From positions 1-51,014 of the forward strand of contig NZ_CAMLMK010000008.1 in the NCBI RefSeq assembly GCF_946481155.1: a stretch of DNA of 51,014 nt, read 5' to 3'. The notes below the pieces were generated by a model. The model ran no database searches. It was given only the letters and a program-made list of their open reading frames with translations, and had not been told where the DNA came from. Positions 8,589 through 17,308 of the stretch are shown here, in pieces (the stretch's first letter is position 1; the number at the start of each line of letters is the position of its first letter). Source of the DNA: an uncultured Flavobacterium sp. GTDB taxonomy: Bacteria; Bacteroidota; Bacteroidia; Flavobacteriales; Flavobacteriaceae. A program made the position numbers and the translations under genes.

Positions 8589-9605
8589 TTTGTTAATTAC
8601 CATTTCCGGAAGAATAGTTCGCATGGCATCTTCATATCCCTCCACCATTTTATTCCCATAAACGGAAGTGGGCAACTTTGGATATTTTCCCCTGTCAGAA
8701 GTTATTGCATTTTCCAAGGGCTGATTAAACGGCGAAAAGCCGGCATACGGATGCGTAGCACCCCAGAGCGTAATTACTTTTACGCCCAGCATGGCAGCAA
8801 TGTGCGCATTTCCGGAATCCATGCTCAGCATTATGTCCAGATTTGAAATCAGATTCAATTCCTGCTCTAGTTTCAGTTTTCCTGCGACAACCACTACATT
8901 TTCACGGTTTTGCTTCATTTGATTTAGAACCGTAATTTCCTTTTCGCCACCTCCAAACAACATGAGTTTGTTATTAGAATCCGAAGCCAAAGCGTCAATC
9001 ACCTGCTGCATCAGATCCTGCGGATAAACTTTACTTTCATATTGCGCAAAAGGAGCAATGCCAATCCATTTTCCGCTTTTATTTCCGACAATCTCAATTA
9101 CTTCAGAAGTGAGCATTGCCTTTTCAGGAAATGCCGGATGGTTTAGATCAATCTGGAAACCCAACTCCCTAAAAGTGTCGCAATGTCTTTCCACCATACT
9201 TTTCACGGGAGCAAAGATTTTGTTTTCGGGACGCGTTAGTGCTTTTTTGGTTGCCCTGTCTTTATCGGTTGCTGCGATTTTTTTTCCGCTTAAGGCGAAA
9301 AGATTCCGAATCACTTTAGAACGCAATACATTGTGCAGATCCGCCACGGTATCGATATCCAGTTTTCGCAGATCGGAATACAGCCGGAGCAATCCCACAA
9401 AACCTTTATGCCGTTTATTTAAATCGACCGCATAAAAAGATACGTTGGCAATTCCATCAAAAAAAGGTCTGAAAAAAGGGCGCGAAAGCACCGTGATTTT
9501 GGTTTCCGGATATTGCAAAACTAAGGCTCTCAGCACCGGAACCGTCATTGCGACGTCGCCCATGGCTGAGAGCCTTATTACTAAAATGTGTTTTGGTTTA
9601 GGCAT
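8571..9605 (-). CDS. glycosyltransferase family 9 (ADP-heptose:LPS heptosyltransferase-like)
   Basis: A 344-residue cytoplasmic GT-B enzyme. The N-terminus ILVIRLSAMGDVAMTVPVLR is the classic GT9 acceptor-side Rossmann start. The C-terminal half has LFGGGEKE and the donor-site motif MDSGNAHIAAMLGVKVITLWG. GT9 enzymes add heptose or a related sugar to the LPS inner core. It follows a DUF4254 gene by 11 bases and is almost certainly in the same operon, a pairing common in Bacteroidetes. The true donor sugar cannot be read from sequence. Length is normal for the family. Confidence 0.87.
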   Translation of the reverse strand: MPKPKHILVIRLSAMGDVAMTVPVLRALVLQYPETKITVLSRPFFRPFFDGIANVSFYAVDLNKRHKGFVGLLRLYSDLRKLDIDTVADLHNVLRSKVIRNLFALSGKKIAATDKDRATKKALTRPENKIFAPVKSMVERHCDTFRELGFQIDLNHPAFPEKAMLTSEVIEIVGNKSGKWIGIAPFAQYESKVYPQDLMQQVIDALASDSNNKLMLFGGGEKEITVLNQMKQNRENVVVVAGKLKLEQELNLISNLDIMLSMDSGNAHIAAMLGVKVITLWGATHPYAGFSPFNQPLENAITSDRGKYPKLPTSVYGNKMVEGYEDAMRTILPEMVINKIKKEL

Positions 9606-9616
9606 CTTGAGGATGA

Positions 9617-10222
9617 CTATTTTTTATTTTGATACAATACGGGATTTAGATCTTCGTCGTTGTACATTTTCATTTGTTTGTACACTTTCATATACTTGTC
9701 ACCATTGGCAATATCCGTCAGTAATTCGCTGATAGAAGTAAACATATCGTTCTTCTGATCCAAAAGCACATTGAGTTTCTCCTGGCATTTTTCCCGGTGT
9801 TCCGGAGTAGCTTCAGCACGGTTGGCTTCCTCGCTCATGTGGTAGATTTTCAATGCCAAAATCGACAAACGGTCAATAGCCCAAGCCGGACTTTCCGTGT
9901 TGATTTTTGCATTTGACTTTACTTTCACATCTTTATACTTTTCCAGGAAATAACTATCGATATATTCCACCATGTCAGTACGCACCTGGTTCGAAGCATC
10001 AATCTTACGCTTCAGATCCAACGCGGCAACCGGATCAATATTCGGATCACGAACGATGTCTTCATAATGCCACTGCACGGTATCCACCCAGTTTTTAGCA
10101 TAGAGCAGGTATTCGATCGACCCTTTTTCATATGGGTTCAATGTCGGTTGGTATACATCGTCGATTACGTGATAATCTTTAATACTTTGTCCAAAAATGG
10201 GAAATGCAAATTCAGCAAACAT
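9617..10222 (-). CDS. DUF4254 family protein
   Basis: A 201-residue soluble, mostly helical protein with no signal peptide. Recognisable traits are the N-terminal FAEFAFPIFGQSIKDYHVID, a central HYEDIVRDPNID, and AIDRLSILALKIYHM. This pattern matches DUF4254, a family regularly found next to GT9 heptosyltransferases in Bacteroidetes and other Gram-negatives. No catalytic role is established. The conserved pairing suggests a role in LPS core assembly (inference from neighbourhood). Confidence 0.75.
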   Translation of the reverse strand: MFAEFAFPIFGQSIKDYHVIDDVYQPTLNPYEKGSIEYLLYAKNWVDTVQWHYEDIVRDPNIDPVAALDLKRKIDASNQVRTDMVEYIDSYFLEKYKDVKVKSNAKINTESPAWAIDRLSILALKIYHMSEEANRAEATPEHREKCQEKLNVLLDQKNDMFTSISELLTDIANGDKYMKVYKQMKMYNDEDLNPVLYQNKK

Positions 10223-10240
10223 GTCTCTTAATTTTATTTA

Positions 10241-10248
10241 CAAACCTA
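10241..10248 (-). promoter_or_regulatory. candidate -7 element for the DUF4254-GT9 operon
   Basis: The minus strand reads TAGGTTTG, an exact TAnnTTTG. It would start transcription about 13 bases before the DUF4254 start. No TTG/TTTG was seen at the usual -33 spacing. Confidence 0.35.
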
Positions 10249-10379
10249 CATAATTTTTTCCACTTGAGTGAAAGCATTCAAAATTTGTAGGTTCCTTCAT
10301 TCCGAAATATAAACAATGTATTTTCAGAAGAAATATAGTTTTTATACTTTTATACTCAGAAAAATAAATCTCATTTCAC

Positions 10380-11033
10380 ATGCACATTCACTATATCTCC
10401 GAAAAAAACAGTATTCTCAATCATTTTCTGACACAGCTTCGTGATGTCACCATTCAGAAAGACAGTATGCGTTTCCGGAAAAACGTTGAGCGTATCGGGG
10501 AAATTATGGCCTATGAACTGAGCAAAACTTTAGACTATAAAGACATTGCCGTGCAAACGCCGTTGGGCGTAAAACACACGACTACCATCGCCGAACCCGT
10601 GGTTTTATGTTCGATTTTACGTGCGGGACTGGCCCTTCACCAGGGTTTTATGAACTTTTTTGATGATGCGGAGAACGGATTTGTGTCAGCCTACCGCCAC
10701 CATTACAATAACGATGATGCGTTTGAGATTTTAGTGGAATACCAGGCAGCACCATCTTTCGAAGGAAAGAACCTTATTTTAGTAGATCCGATGCTGGCTA
10801 CCGGGCAATCGTTAGTGGCGGTTCTTAATAAATTGCATCTCGAACAAAAGCCGAAGGAAATCCATATTGCTGTAGTTATCGCGGCACCTGAAGGCATAGA
10901 ATTTCTGGAAAACAACCTTCCGAAAAACTGTCATTTATGGGTGGCTGCTCTGGACGAGAAACTAAATGAGAAAAATTACATCGTCCCCGGATTGGGTGAT
11001 GCGGGTGATTTGGCTTACGGGAACAAATTATAA
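10380..11033 (+). CDS. upp: uracil phosphoribosyltransferase
   Basis: A 217-residue cytosolic salvage enzyme converting uracil and PRPP to UMP. Diagnostic sites are the PRPP-binding loop LVDPMLATGQSLVAVL (about 137-152) and the C-terminal uracil-binding segment YIVPGLGDAGDLAYG. The R(A)GLALHQGF stretch near residue 80 is also typical. Length is normal. Its stop codon shares the palindrome TTATAA with the stop of the converging membrane protein gene, so there is no room for a terminator between them. Confidence 0.93.
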   Translation: MHIHYISEKNSILNHFLTQLRDVTIQKDSMRFRKNVERIGEIMAYELSKTLDYKDIAVQTPLGVKHTTTIAEPVVLCSILRAGLALHQGFMNFFDDAENGFVSAYRHHYNNDDAFEILVEYQAAPSFEGKNLILVDPMLATGQSLVAVLNKLHLEQKPKEIHIAVVIAAPEGIEFLENNLPKNCHLWVAALDEKLNEKNYIVPGLGDAGDLAYGNKL

Positions 11034-11957
11034 CTGTCCAAAAAAGATAATCAGCGCCATTATAACCAACCCTATCAGAACGCTTTCCTTTACCCATTTT
11101 TTATCCAATCCTTCAAGGAAATTGGTTCCCAAAACCGATAATGGGAAAAACGTAAAAATCAGAAAGCTGTTGTTTTTGCTTGCCGATAAAACATACACCG
11201 CCACGCCCAACAGGAAGGTAAATAATATCTTTTTATAAGACGCCTGCATATTCAATGGCCTGTTTTGCAATACAAGAATCTGCGTAGCAAAGAATAGGAC
11301 AGCTACCGGTGCGAAAAGAGCCAGTGCAATATTCTGGAAAACATTTTCAAAATAGGTAAAATCAAAGCTTATCTGACTTTTTTCTCTAACAAATCCCACA
11401 AGGTCCTGGTCTAAAATCAGTACCGTCATGGTAAACAGGATGGCCACTGCAAAAAAAGCAATGAACGGGATTAGCCAGTTCCTGTAATCTCTCGAAACGT
11501 GGAAAATGATCGAGATGAAAACCAATACGAGGAAGATGATACACCAGAAGTGAAACAACGTGGCCACAAAAATCCAAAATGAAGCGTCAAATATTTTTTC
11601 TTTCGGCGTAATTAAGGATTGCATCGACACCAATCGGCGCAAAGCCAAAAGCAGAAAGAAATTAGCAAGAATGATATTGGTGTTGACTAAAACCGTGGGA
11701 AAAAGAATCAGAAAAATAAAAAATAAAAATGCGGCGTAACTGTTGTCCCTACTCAAGCCATTTCTTTTAGTTATGAACCGAACAAGAAATAAAGAAGCAA
11801 TCAAAACCAGCAATAATCCGACTTTCTGGACGATAGTAAAGTAATAATCAGTCCACGAAATGTCATTTGTCAGGTACAAAAAGTAGAAGACAATCAGCAG
11901 CAAACTGATTAAAACGTAATTAATTGGACGGGATTTATCAAAAAGGCTTGCTATCAT
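11028..11957 (-). CDS. polytopic membrane protein (DUF6427-like)
   Basis: A 309-residue protein that is almost entirely hydrophobic, with roughly eight to ten predicted membrane helices, such as YVLISLLLIVFYFLYL and VGLLLVLIASLFLVRFI. There are no recognisable catalytic motifs. Similar proteins occur next to upp and a short 76-residue gene in many flavobacteria, and I recall them as DUF6427; this label is from memory. The protein may be a transporter or envelope factor, but nothing in the sequence fixes that. Its 3' end overlaps upp by 6 bases, and its start lies within the candidate promoter of the downstream plus-strand small gene. Confidence 0.7.
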   Translation of the reverse strand: MIASLFDKSRPINYVLISLLLIVFYFLYLTNDISWTDYYFTIVQKVGLLLVLIASLFLVRFITKRNGLSRDNSYAAFLFFIFLILFPTVLVNTNIILANFFLLLALRRLVSMQSLITPKEKIFDASFWIFVATLFHFWCIIFLVLVFISIIFHVSRDYRNWLIPFIAFFAVAILFTMTVLILDQDLVGFVREKSQISFDFTYFENVFQNIALALFAPVAVLFFATQILVLQNRPLNMQASYKKILFTFLLGVAVYVLSASKNNSFLIFTFFPLSVLGTNFLEGLDKKWVKESVLIGLVIMALIIFFGQL

Positions 11958-11977
11958 GCAGATATTTTATATTTTTG
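11948..11977 (+). promoter_or_regulatory. candidate promoter for the small DUF6341-like gene
   Basis: TTG (11948-11950), a 19-base spacer, then TATTTTTG (11970-11977), an exact -7 match. It overlaps the first codons of the divergent membrane protein gene and leaves a leader of about 95 bases. Confidence 0.42.
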
Positions 11978-12079
11978 TGACTGTAAAGATAACATTTGTA
12001 TAAAAAAGAGACTAACAAGAATGAAGAACTTTTATTTTCTTTCCTTGTCAGTTCCCGATAAAACTTAAAAACTAAAGCT

Positions 12080-12310
12080 ATGAAAGCATTTTTTGAAGGA
12101 ATTCAATACTTATTCGTAGACATCCTTTTCGTACCGATGGACTGGTTCAGAGAGATGGAGTTAACAAACTGGTGGATCGCAAACATCATCAACTGGATTT
12201 TCATCGTAGTTTGCAGCTACTGGACTTGGTATTGGACCAAAGAATTAAAAATATTTAAAGACACTGGAGAAGATGACCAAGACACAACGGCACATTCTTT
12301 CCTGAAATAA
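12080..12310 (+). CDS. small conserved flavobacterial protein (DUF6341-like)
   Basis: A 76-residue protein with a single hydrophobic stretch (WWIANIINWIFIVVCSYWTWYW, about 33-54) and a charged C-terminus ending TAHSFLK. It is compact and rich in Trp and Phe. It resembles a short family beside upp in Flavobacteriaceae that I recall as DUF6341; function is unknown. A strong hairpin terminator follows directly, and a candidate promoter precedes it, so it is probably a single-gene transcript. The clean start, good coding character and position argue that it is real. Confidence 0.75.
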   Translation: MKAFFEGIQYLFVDILFVPMDWFREMELTNWWIANIINWIFIVVCSYWTWYWTKELKIFKDTGEDDQDTTAHSFLK

Positions 12311-12315
12311 AATAT

Positions 12316-12345
12316 AAAAAATCCCGATTTTCATCGGGATTTTTT
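12316..12345. terminator. bidirectional rho-independent terminator
   Basis: ATCCCGAT/ATCGGGAT stem with loop TTTC, extended by an A-run and a T-run. It serves the small plus-strand gene and the converging purD. Confidence 0.9.
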
Positions 12346-12350
12346 ATTTA

Positions 12351-13622
12351 CTATAAATCGAAACCGATATCTTTTCGGTAATTCATTTTATCGAAGGTAA
12401 TCTTTTCGATGTTCGCGTAGGATTTCGCAATCGCTTCCTTAAAGTTATCTCCGTAAGATGTCACCGCAATCACGCGACCGCCGTTGCTTACAATCTGTCC
12501 GTCTTTCAAAGCCGTTCCCGCGTGAAAAGCAATAGATCCGTCCACATTCTCCAGACCTGAAATCACTTTTCCTTTTTCATAGTCTTCCGGATAACCTCCT
12601 GAAACAATCATAATAGTAGTAGCGCTTCTTGGGTCGATTTCAAGATTGATTTTGTCTAAATTTTGTGTGGCGATCGCCTGAAAAATCTCCACTAAATCTG
12701 ATTTCAGCCTTGGCATCACTACTTCGGTTTCCGGATCTCCCATTCGCACGTTGTATTCGATTACGAAAGGATCATCACCCACTTTAATCAAGCCGATGAA
12801 AACAAATCCTTTGTACTCGATATTGTCTTTTTGAAGTCCGGCAATGGTAGGTTTCACCACACGCTCCTCGATTTTCTGCATTAATTCGGCATCCGCAAAA
12901 GGAACCGGAGACACCGCCCCCATTCCACCGGTGTTCAAACCGGTATCGCCTTCCCCAATTCTTTTGTAGTCTTTAGCCGTAGGCAGGATTTTATAGTTCT
13001 TTCCGTCAGTTAAAACGAAACAGCTCAATTCGATACCGTCCAGAAATTCTTCGATCACCACTTTGGAAGAAGCTTCACCAAATTTTGCGTCTACCAGCAT
13101 ATTTCGTAATTCCTGTTGTGCCTCCGCTAAATCGTTCAGGATCAAAACACCTTTCCCGGCCGCTAATCCGTCTGCTTTCAATACATATGGCGGTTTTAAA
13201 GTCGTTAAGAATTCACAGCCTTTCTCCACCGTTTCTTTTGTGAAACTGTCGTATGCCGCTGTCGGGATATTGTGCTTTACCAAAAATTCCTTGGCAAACT
13301 CTTTACTTCCTTCCAATTGCGCACCGTGCTTTGAAGGTCCGATCACAGGAATATTTTGTAACTCCGAATCGTTTTTAAAGAAATCGTACACACCGTTTAC
13401 CAAAGGATCTTCCGGGCCTACGACCACCATTTCGATGTTTTCCGCAAGCACTAAATTCTTAACCGCCGCAAAATCATTTGGATTAATCGCTACGTTGGTT
13501 GCGATGGAAGCGGTACCGGCATTTCCGGGCGCTACGAACAATTTTGAACAATGAGAACTCTGAAGCATTTTCCAGGCCAACGCGTGTTCTCTTCCGCCCG
13601 AACCTAACAATAAAATAGTCAT
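12351..13622 (-). CDS. purD: phosphoribosylamine--glycine ligase (GARS)
   Basis: A 423-residue ATP-grasp enzyme that joins phosphoribosylamine and glycine in purine synthesis. It begins MTILLLGSGGREHALAWKM. The frame stays open nine codons further upstream, but this ATG gives the family-standard start. Visible motifs are VVGPEDPLVNG, the ATP-grasp segment PPYVLKADGLAAGKGVLI, GDTGLNTGGMGAVSPVP, and metal-binding EYNVRMGDPETEV near residue 290. Length and content are normal. A -7-like TATTTTTG lies at 13654-13647 on the minus strand just upstream. Confidence 0.95.
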   Translation of the reverse strand: MTILLLGSGGREHALAWKMLQSSHCSKLFVAPGNAGTASIATNVAINPNDFAAVKNLVLAENIEMVVVGPEDPLVNGVYDFFKNDSELQNIPVIGPSKHGAQLEGSKEFAKEFLVKHNIPTAAYDSFTKETVEKGCEFLTTLKPPYVLKADGLAAGKGVLILNDLAEAQQELRNMLVDAKFGEASSKVVIEEFLDGIELSCFVLTDGKNYKILPTAKDYKRIGEGDTGLNTGGMGAVSPVPFADAELMQKIEERVVKPTIAGLQKDNIEYKGFVFIGLIKVGDDPFVIEYNVRMGDPETEVVMPRLKSDLVEIFQAIATQNLDKINLEIDPRSATTIMIVSGGYPEDYEKGKVISGLENVDGSIAFHAGTALKDGQIVSNGGRVIAVTSYGDNFKEAIAKSYANIEKITFDKMNYRKDIGFDL

Positions 13623-13711
13623 GTTGTTGTGTTGTTGATTTGCCTGCAAAAATAGTCGGTTTTCAACGGAAAAAAAAGTTTATATCGGTAGTTTATGGCT
13701 TCGGGTTTTAT

Positions 13712-13719
13712 TATTTTTG
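13712..13719 (+). promoter_or_regulatory. candidate -7 element at the start of the polysaccharide locus
   Basis: TATTTTTG matches TAnnTTTG, about 18 bases before the GTG start of the CapK-like gene. No good -33 TTG was seen at the usual spacing. Confidence 0.38.
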
Positions 13720-13737
13720 GAGAAATTTACCTGAAAA

Positions 13738-15051
13738 GTGTTTCGATTATTTGATTTTTCCTTAAAAATGAGCGGTTTCCCGATGAAGGAAGCCCATGCC
13801 GCTTTCGACAAAATCCTTTCCATTCCGGAAGAAGATTATCAGGACTACATCGAAACACAACGTAAGGAAATTGTAGCATTCCACCTGAAAAACAATACTT
13901 TTTATCAGCAACTTACCGGAAAAAAGACCTTTGAAAGCTGGAATGATTTACCGGTGCTTACTAAGAAAGATTTGCAGAAACCACTAGCAGAACGACTTTC
14001 TAAAGCGTACACGCCAAAATCGGTTTTCGTTAATAAGACCTCCGGCTCCAGCGGCGATCCGTTTGTTTTTGCTAAAGACAAGGAGGCACACGCACTAACC
14101 TGGGCTTCGATCATTCATCGCTTTAGCTGGTATGGAATTGATTTCAACACTTCCTATCAGGCCCGGTTTTATGGTATTCCCCTGGATTTCATCGGGTATC
14201 GGAAAGAACGGCTTAAAGATTTCTTAGGCCAGCGTTATCGTTTTCCGATTTTTGATTTATCGGATGCTTTTCTTGAGAAAGTCCTCCGTCATTTCCGTAC
14301 CAAAAAATTCGATTACATCAACGGGTATACGAGTTCGATTGTCCTGTTTGCTAAATTTCTGCAAAAGGAAAATATCTTCTTAAAGGATATTTGTCCAACG
14401 CTGAAAGTATGCATGGTCACTTCCGAAATGCTTTTTGATGACGATAAGCTTTTATTGGAAAACCAATTCGGCATTCCGGTGGTGAACGAATATGGCGCGT
14501 CCGAACTCGATTTAATTGCTTTTCAAAATCCGAATGACGAATGGCAGGTGAATTCCGAAACCCTTTTTATGGAAATTCTGGACGAAAACAACCAGCCTGT
14601 TCCCAATGGTACGGAAGGCCGGATCGTCATCACTTCTTTATACAACAAAGCGCATCCTTTTATCCGTTATGATATTGGCGATATAGGTATTTTAGACGAA
14701 AAAAGCACGTCGAAAAAACCAATTCTTAAGAAATTAATCGGAAGAACTAATGATGTGGCCTTGCTTCCCAGCGGAAAGAAATCACCGGGATTAACTTTTT
14801 ACTACGTAACCAAAAGCATCATCGAAGACGACGGCAACGTGAAGGAATTCATCATCCGCCAGACAAAAATAGATACCTTTGAAATTGATTACGTAAGCGA
14901 AAACGAGCTGAATCCGGAACAAATCAAAGGAATTCAAAGTGCCATTGACAAATACCTGGAGCCGGGATTACAGTTTTCGTATCACCGAAAAAATAGCTTA
15001 CTTCGCACTTCCAGAGGCAAGCTCAAACAATTCATATCCGAACTATCATGA
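13738..15051 (+). CDS. phenylacetate--CoA ligase family protein (CapK-like adenylate-forming enzyme)
   Basis: A 437-residue member of the adenylate-forming superfamily. The P-loop-like KTSGSSGDPF is at about residue 100, EYGASELD near 258, and the hinge region RYDIGDIG near 315. Homologues next to capsule and O-antigen genes are annotated CapK. They are thought to activate an acyl or amino group used on the glycan, but the substrate is unproved. The chosen GTG start gives the family-typical FRLFDFSLKMSGFP; an ATG ten codons later is the alternative. The stop overlaps the wecB start by 4 bases (ATGA), indicating translational coupling, so it likely acts in the same pathway. Confidence 0.8.
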   Translation: MFRLFDFSLKMSGFPMKEAHAAFDKILSIPEEDYQDYIETQRKEIVAFHLKNNTFYQQLTGKKTFESWNDLPVLTKKDLQKPLAERLSKAYTPKSVFVNKTSGSSGDPFVFAKDKEAHALTWASIIHRFSWYGIDFNTSYQARFYGIPLDFIGYRKERLKDFLGQRYRFPIFDLSDAFLEKVLRHFRTKKFDYINGYTSSIVLFAKFLQKENIFLKDICPTLKVCMVTSEMLFDDDKLLLENQFGIPVVNEYGASELDLIAFQNPNDEWQVNSETLFMEILDENNQPVPNGTEGRIVITSLYNKAHPFIRYDIGDIGILDEKSTSKKPILKKLIGRTNDVALLPSGKKSPGLTFYYVTKSIIEDDGNVKEFIIRQTKIDTFEIDYVSENELNPEQIKGIQSAIDKYLEPGLQFSYHRKNSLLRTSRGKLKQFISELS

Positions 15052-16142
15052 TAAAACTCACCATAGTAGCCGGCGCAAGACCCAATTTCATGAAAATTGC
15101 TCCGCTAATTCACCAGATCCAGCAGCAACAAAAAATCGGAAAAGCGATTTCGTTTCGGTTGGTGCATACGGGTCAGCACTACGATAAAAACCTGAGCGAT
15201 ACTTTTTTCGAAGAACTGAACATCCCGAAACCGGATGCCAATCTAATGGTAGGCGGCGGAACACAGGCAGAACAAACAGCCGGAATCATGATCGGTTTCG
15301 AAAAAGAACTGCTTGAAAACGCAACCGATTTGGTAATTGTTGTGGGTGATGTGACTTCTACGATGGCTTGTAGCATTGTGGCTAAAAAAGCGAATGTGAA
15401 GGTAGCACATATTGAAGCGGGAATCCGTTCCTTTGACCTGACCATGCCCGAAGAGATCAACCGTATGGTGACCGACAGCATCACCGATTATTTTTTCACC
15501 ACGTCAAGCTACGCCAATGAAAACCTTAAGAAAGCCGGAATCGAAGACAGCCGCATTTTCTTTGTTGGGAATATCATGATCGATTCTTTAGTGAAGAATC
15601 TGGAGCGAATTGAAAAACCCTCCTTTTTCGACGAACTTCAGGCTTCCAATAAAAAATATCTGGTTCTAACCATGCACCGCCCGGCTAATGTTGACGACAA
15701 AGAAAATCTGGAAAAATACTTAGATAATATTACGGCCTTCGCCAAAGACTTTACGATTGTATTCCCGATTCATCCAAGAACGCGCCCGATTGTGGATGCC
15801 ATCGGCAAAAATTATCCGAACCTGAAAATCGTGGAACCGCAACCGTATCTGAAATTCATTTACCTGCTTAAAAATGCAGCCGGCGTTATTACTGATTCGG
15901 GCGGAATTACTGAAGAAGCAACCTATTTGCATATTCCCTGCATCACGCTTCGCGATAATACCGAACGTCCCGAAACCTGTGTTTTAGGAAGCAATGTTTT
16001 AGTGGGGAATGACTTTAACGCCTTGGGAGAAAATATAAAAAAAATAGCCGAAAACCATTGGAAAGAAGTTCGGATTCCTGAACTTTGGGACGGAAATACC
16101 GCTAACCGAATCGTTGAAATTCTATTTGATTTACCGCTATAA
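15048..16142 (+). CDS. wecB: UDP-N-acetylglucosamine 2-epimerase (non-hydrolysing)
   Basis: A 364-residue GT-B-fold enzyme interconverting UDP-GlcNAc and UDP-ManNAc for surface glycans. Motifs: N-terminal VAGARPNFMKIAPLI, VVGDVTST (about 99-106), AHIEAGIRS, MPEEINRM, the MHRPANVD loop with its active-site His, and the UDP-binding ITDSGGITEEA near 280. Length is normal. It overlaps the CapK-like gene upstream and touches the GT4 gene downstream by a single base, forming a tight three-gene operon. No wecC (ManNAcA dehydrogenase) is in the window, so ManNAc itself or a distant dehydrogenase would be needed. Confidence 0.92.
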   Translation: MIKLTIVAGARPNFMKIAPLIHQIQQQQKIGKAISFRLVHTGQHYDKNLSDTFFEELNIPKPDANLMVGGGTQAEQTAGIMIGFEKELLENATDLVIVVGDVTSTMACSIVAKKANVKVAHIEAGIRSFDLTMPEEINRMVTDSITDYFFTTSSYANENLKKAGIEDSRIFFVGNIMIDSLVKNLERIEKPSFFDELQASNKKYLVLTMHRPANVDDKENLEKYLDNITAFAKDFTIVFPIHPRTRPIVDAIGKNYPNLKIVEPQPYLKFIYLLKNAAGVITDSGGITEEATYLHIPCITLRDNTERPETCVLGSNVLVGNDFNALGENIKKIAENHWKEVRIPELWDGNTANRIVEILFDLPL

Positions 16143-17308
16143 TGCAGGAAATTCTAATCATATCCAATTACTATCCTCCTGAAACCGGGGCCGCTGCCAA
16201 TCGTATTGAAACACTGGCACACGGACTCCGTGATAAAGGCTGGAAAGTTTCAGTCTTGTGTCCGCTTCCTAATTATCCCGACGGGAAGATTTTTGACGGC
16301 TATCAGGGGAAACTCAAACACAAATCTGTTGAAAAAGACATCACTGTTCACAGAACCTGGGTATTTCCAAGCAATTCCAAAAGCAAGGTAGTCCGACTGA
16401 TTTCTATGCTTTCGTTTTCATTTTCGTTAAGCGTTTTTATTTTGTTCAGCAAAACGCCTAAGAAAGTGATTATCCAGTCGCCGCCTTTATTTGTTGCTTT
16501 CTTCAGCATCCTGATGAGCAAGCTGAAAGGAAAAAAAATCATTTTAAATGTCTCCGATTTATGGCCTTTGGCAGGAAAAGAACTGGGAGTGATGAAAGAA
16601 AGCTTCAGTTATCGTATGCTTGAAAAAATCGAGCGCTTCAATTATAAAAAGGCCGATTTGATTTTAGGGCAATCGGCTGAAATTTGTACGCATGTGAACG
16701 AACGCGTAGCTACAAAAGCCATCGTCTACCGCAACTATCCAAAATTTAACCTACAGGAGAATGCCATTCTTGACCCTTCAGAATACGTCCATGTCGTGTA
16801 TGCCGGTTTGTTGGGCGTCGCTCAGGGAATTGTTGCGCTTTGCCGAAATATTGTTCTTCCGCAAAATGTCGTTCTCGATATTTTCGGAAATGGTGCAGAA
16901 AAAGAGGAACTCATTCAATTCATCAGTGAAAATCCGGGTAAGAATATCCATTTTCACGGAGAATTGACACGAACTGCTTTGCATGAAGTGCTGACTCGAA
17001 AAGCTGATTATGCGTTAATCCCTCTGGTGAACAGAATCTATGGCTCGGTTCCTTCCAAAATCTTTGAGATGGCACACATTGGCTTGCCTATCATTTATAT
17101 CGCAGGGGGTGAAGGCGGAGATATTGTAAACGAGTTTCAATTGGGAAATGTTGTGGCGCCCGGGGATTTCGATTCGCTGAATGCTTTACTAAGCGTACTA
17201 TCAAAATCGGATAATAACCTGAGAAACCGGATTCAGGAAATTGCGAAGGAAAATTTTTCTTTTGATAGGCAATGGGAATTCATCAATGAAGAGATAAAAA
17301 AGATTTAA
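16142..17308 (+). CDS. glycosyltransferase family 4 (WbuB-like)
   Basis: A 388-residue GT-B glycosyltransferase. The N-terminus ILIISNYYPPETGAAANR and LCPLPNYPDGKIFDGY are typical of WbuB-type GT4 enzymes in O-antigen clusters. The C-terminal domain includes the nucleotide-sugar site VPSKIFEMAHIGLPIIYIAG with its conserved Glu, and GGDIVNEFQLG. A hydrophobic patch at about 95-125 suggests membrane association. It is the last gene of the CapK-wecB operon. WbuB enzymes often transfer L-FucNAc or a related sugar, but donor and acceptor cannot be fixed here. Its last codons overlap the converging transferase gene by 4 bases. Confidence 0.87.
   Translation: MQEILIISNYYPPETGAAANRIETLAHGLRDKGWKVSVLCPLPNYPDGKIFDGYQGKLKHKSVEKDITVHRTWVFPSNSKSKVVRLISMLSFSFSLSVFILFSKTPKKVIIQSPPLFVAFFSILMSKLKGKKIILNVSDLWPLAGKELGVMKESFSYRMLEKIERFNYKKADLILGQSAEICTHVNERVATKAIVYRNYPKFNLQENAILDPSEYVHVVYAGLLGVAQGIVALCRNIVLPQNVVLDIFGNGAEKEELIQFISENPGKNIHFHGELTRTALHEVLTRKADYALIPLVNRIYGSVPSKIFEMAHIGLPIIYIAGGEGGDIVNEFQLGNVVAPGDFDSLNALLSVLSKSDNNLRNRIQEIAKENFSFDRQWEFINEEIKKI

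Noticed and set aside
13063..13554. 163-codon open frame on the plus strand opposite purD
   Set aside because: It lies wholly antisense to a well-conserved enzyme, has no family motifs and is Ser/Thr/Phe-rich as expected from the complement of coding DNA.
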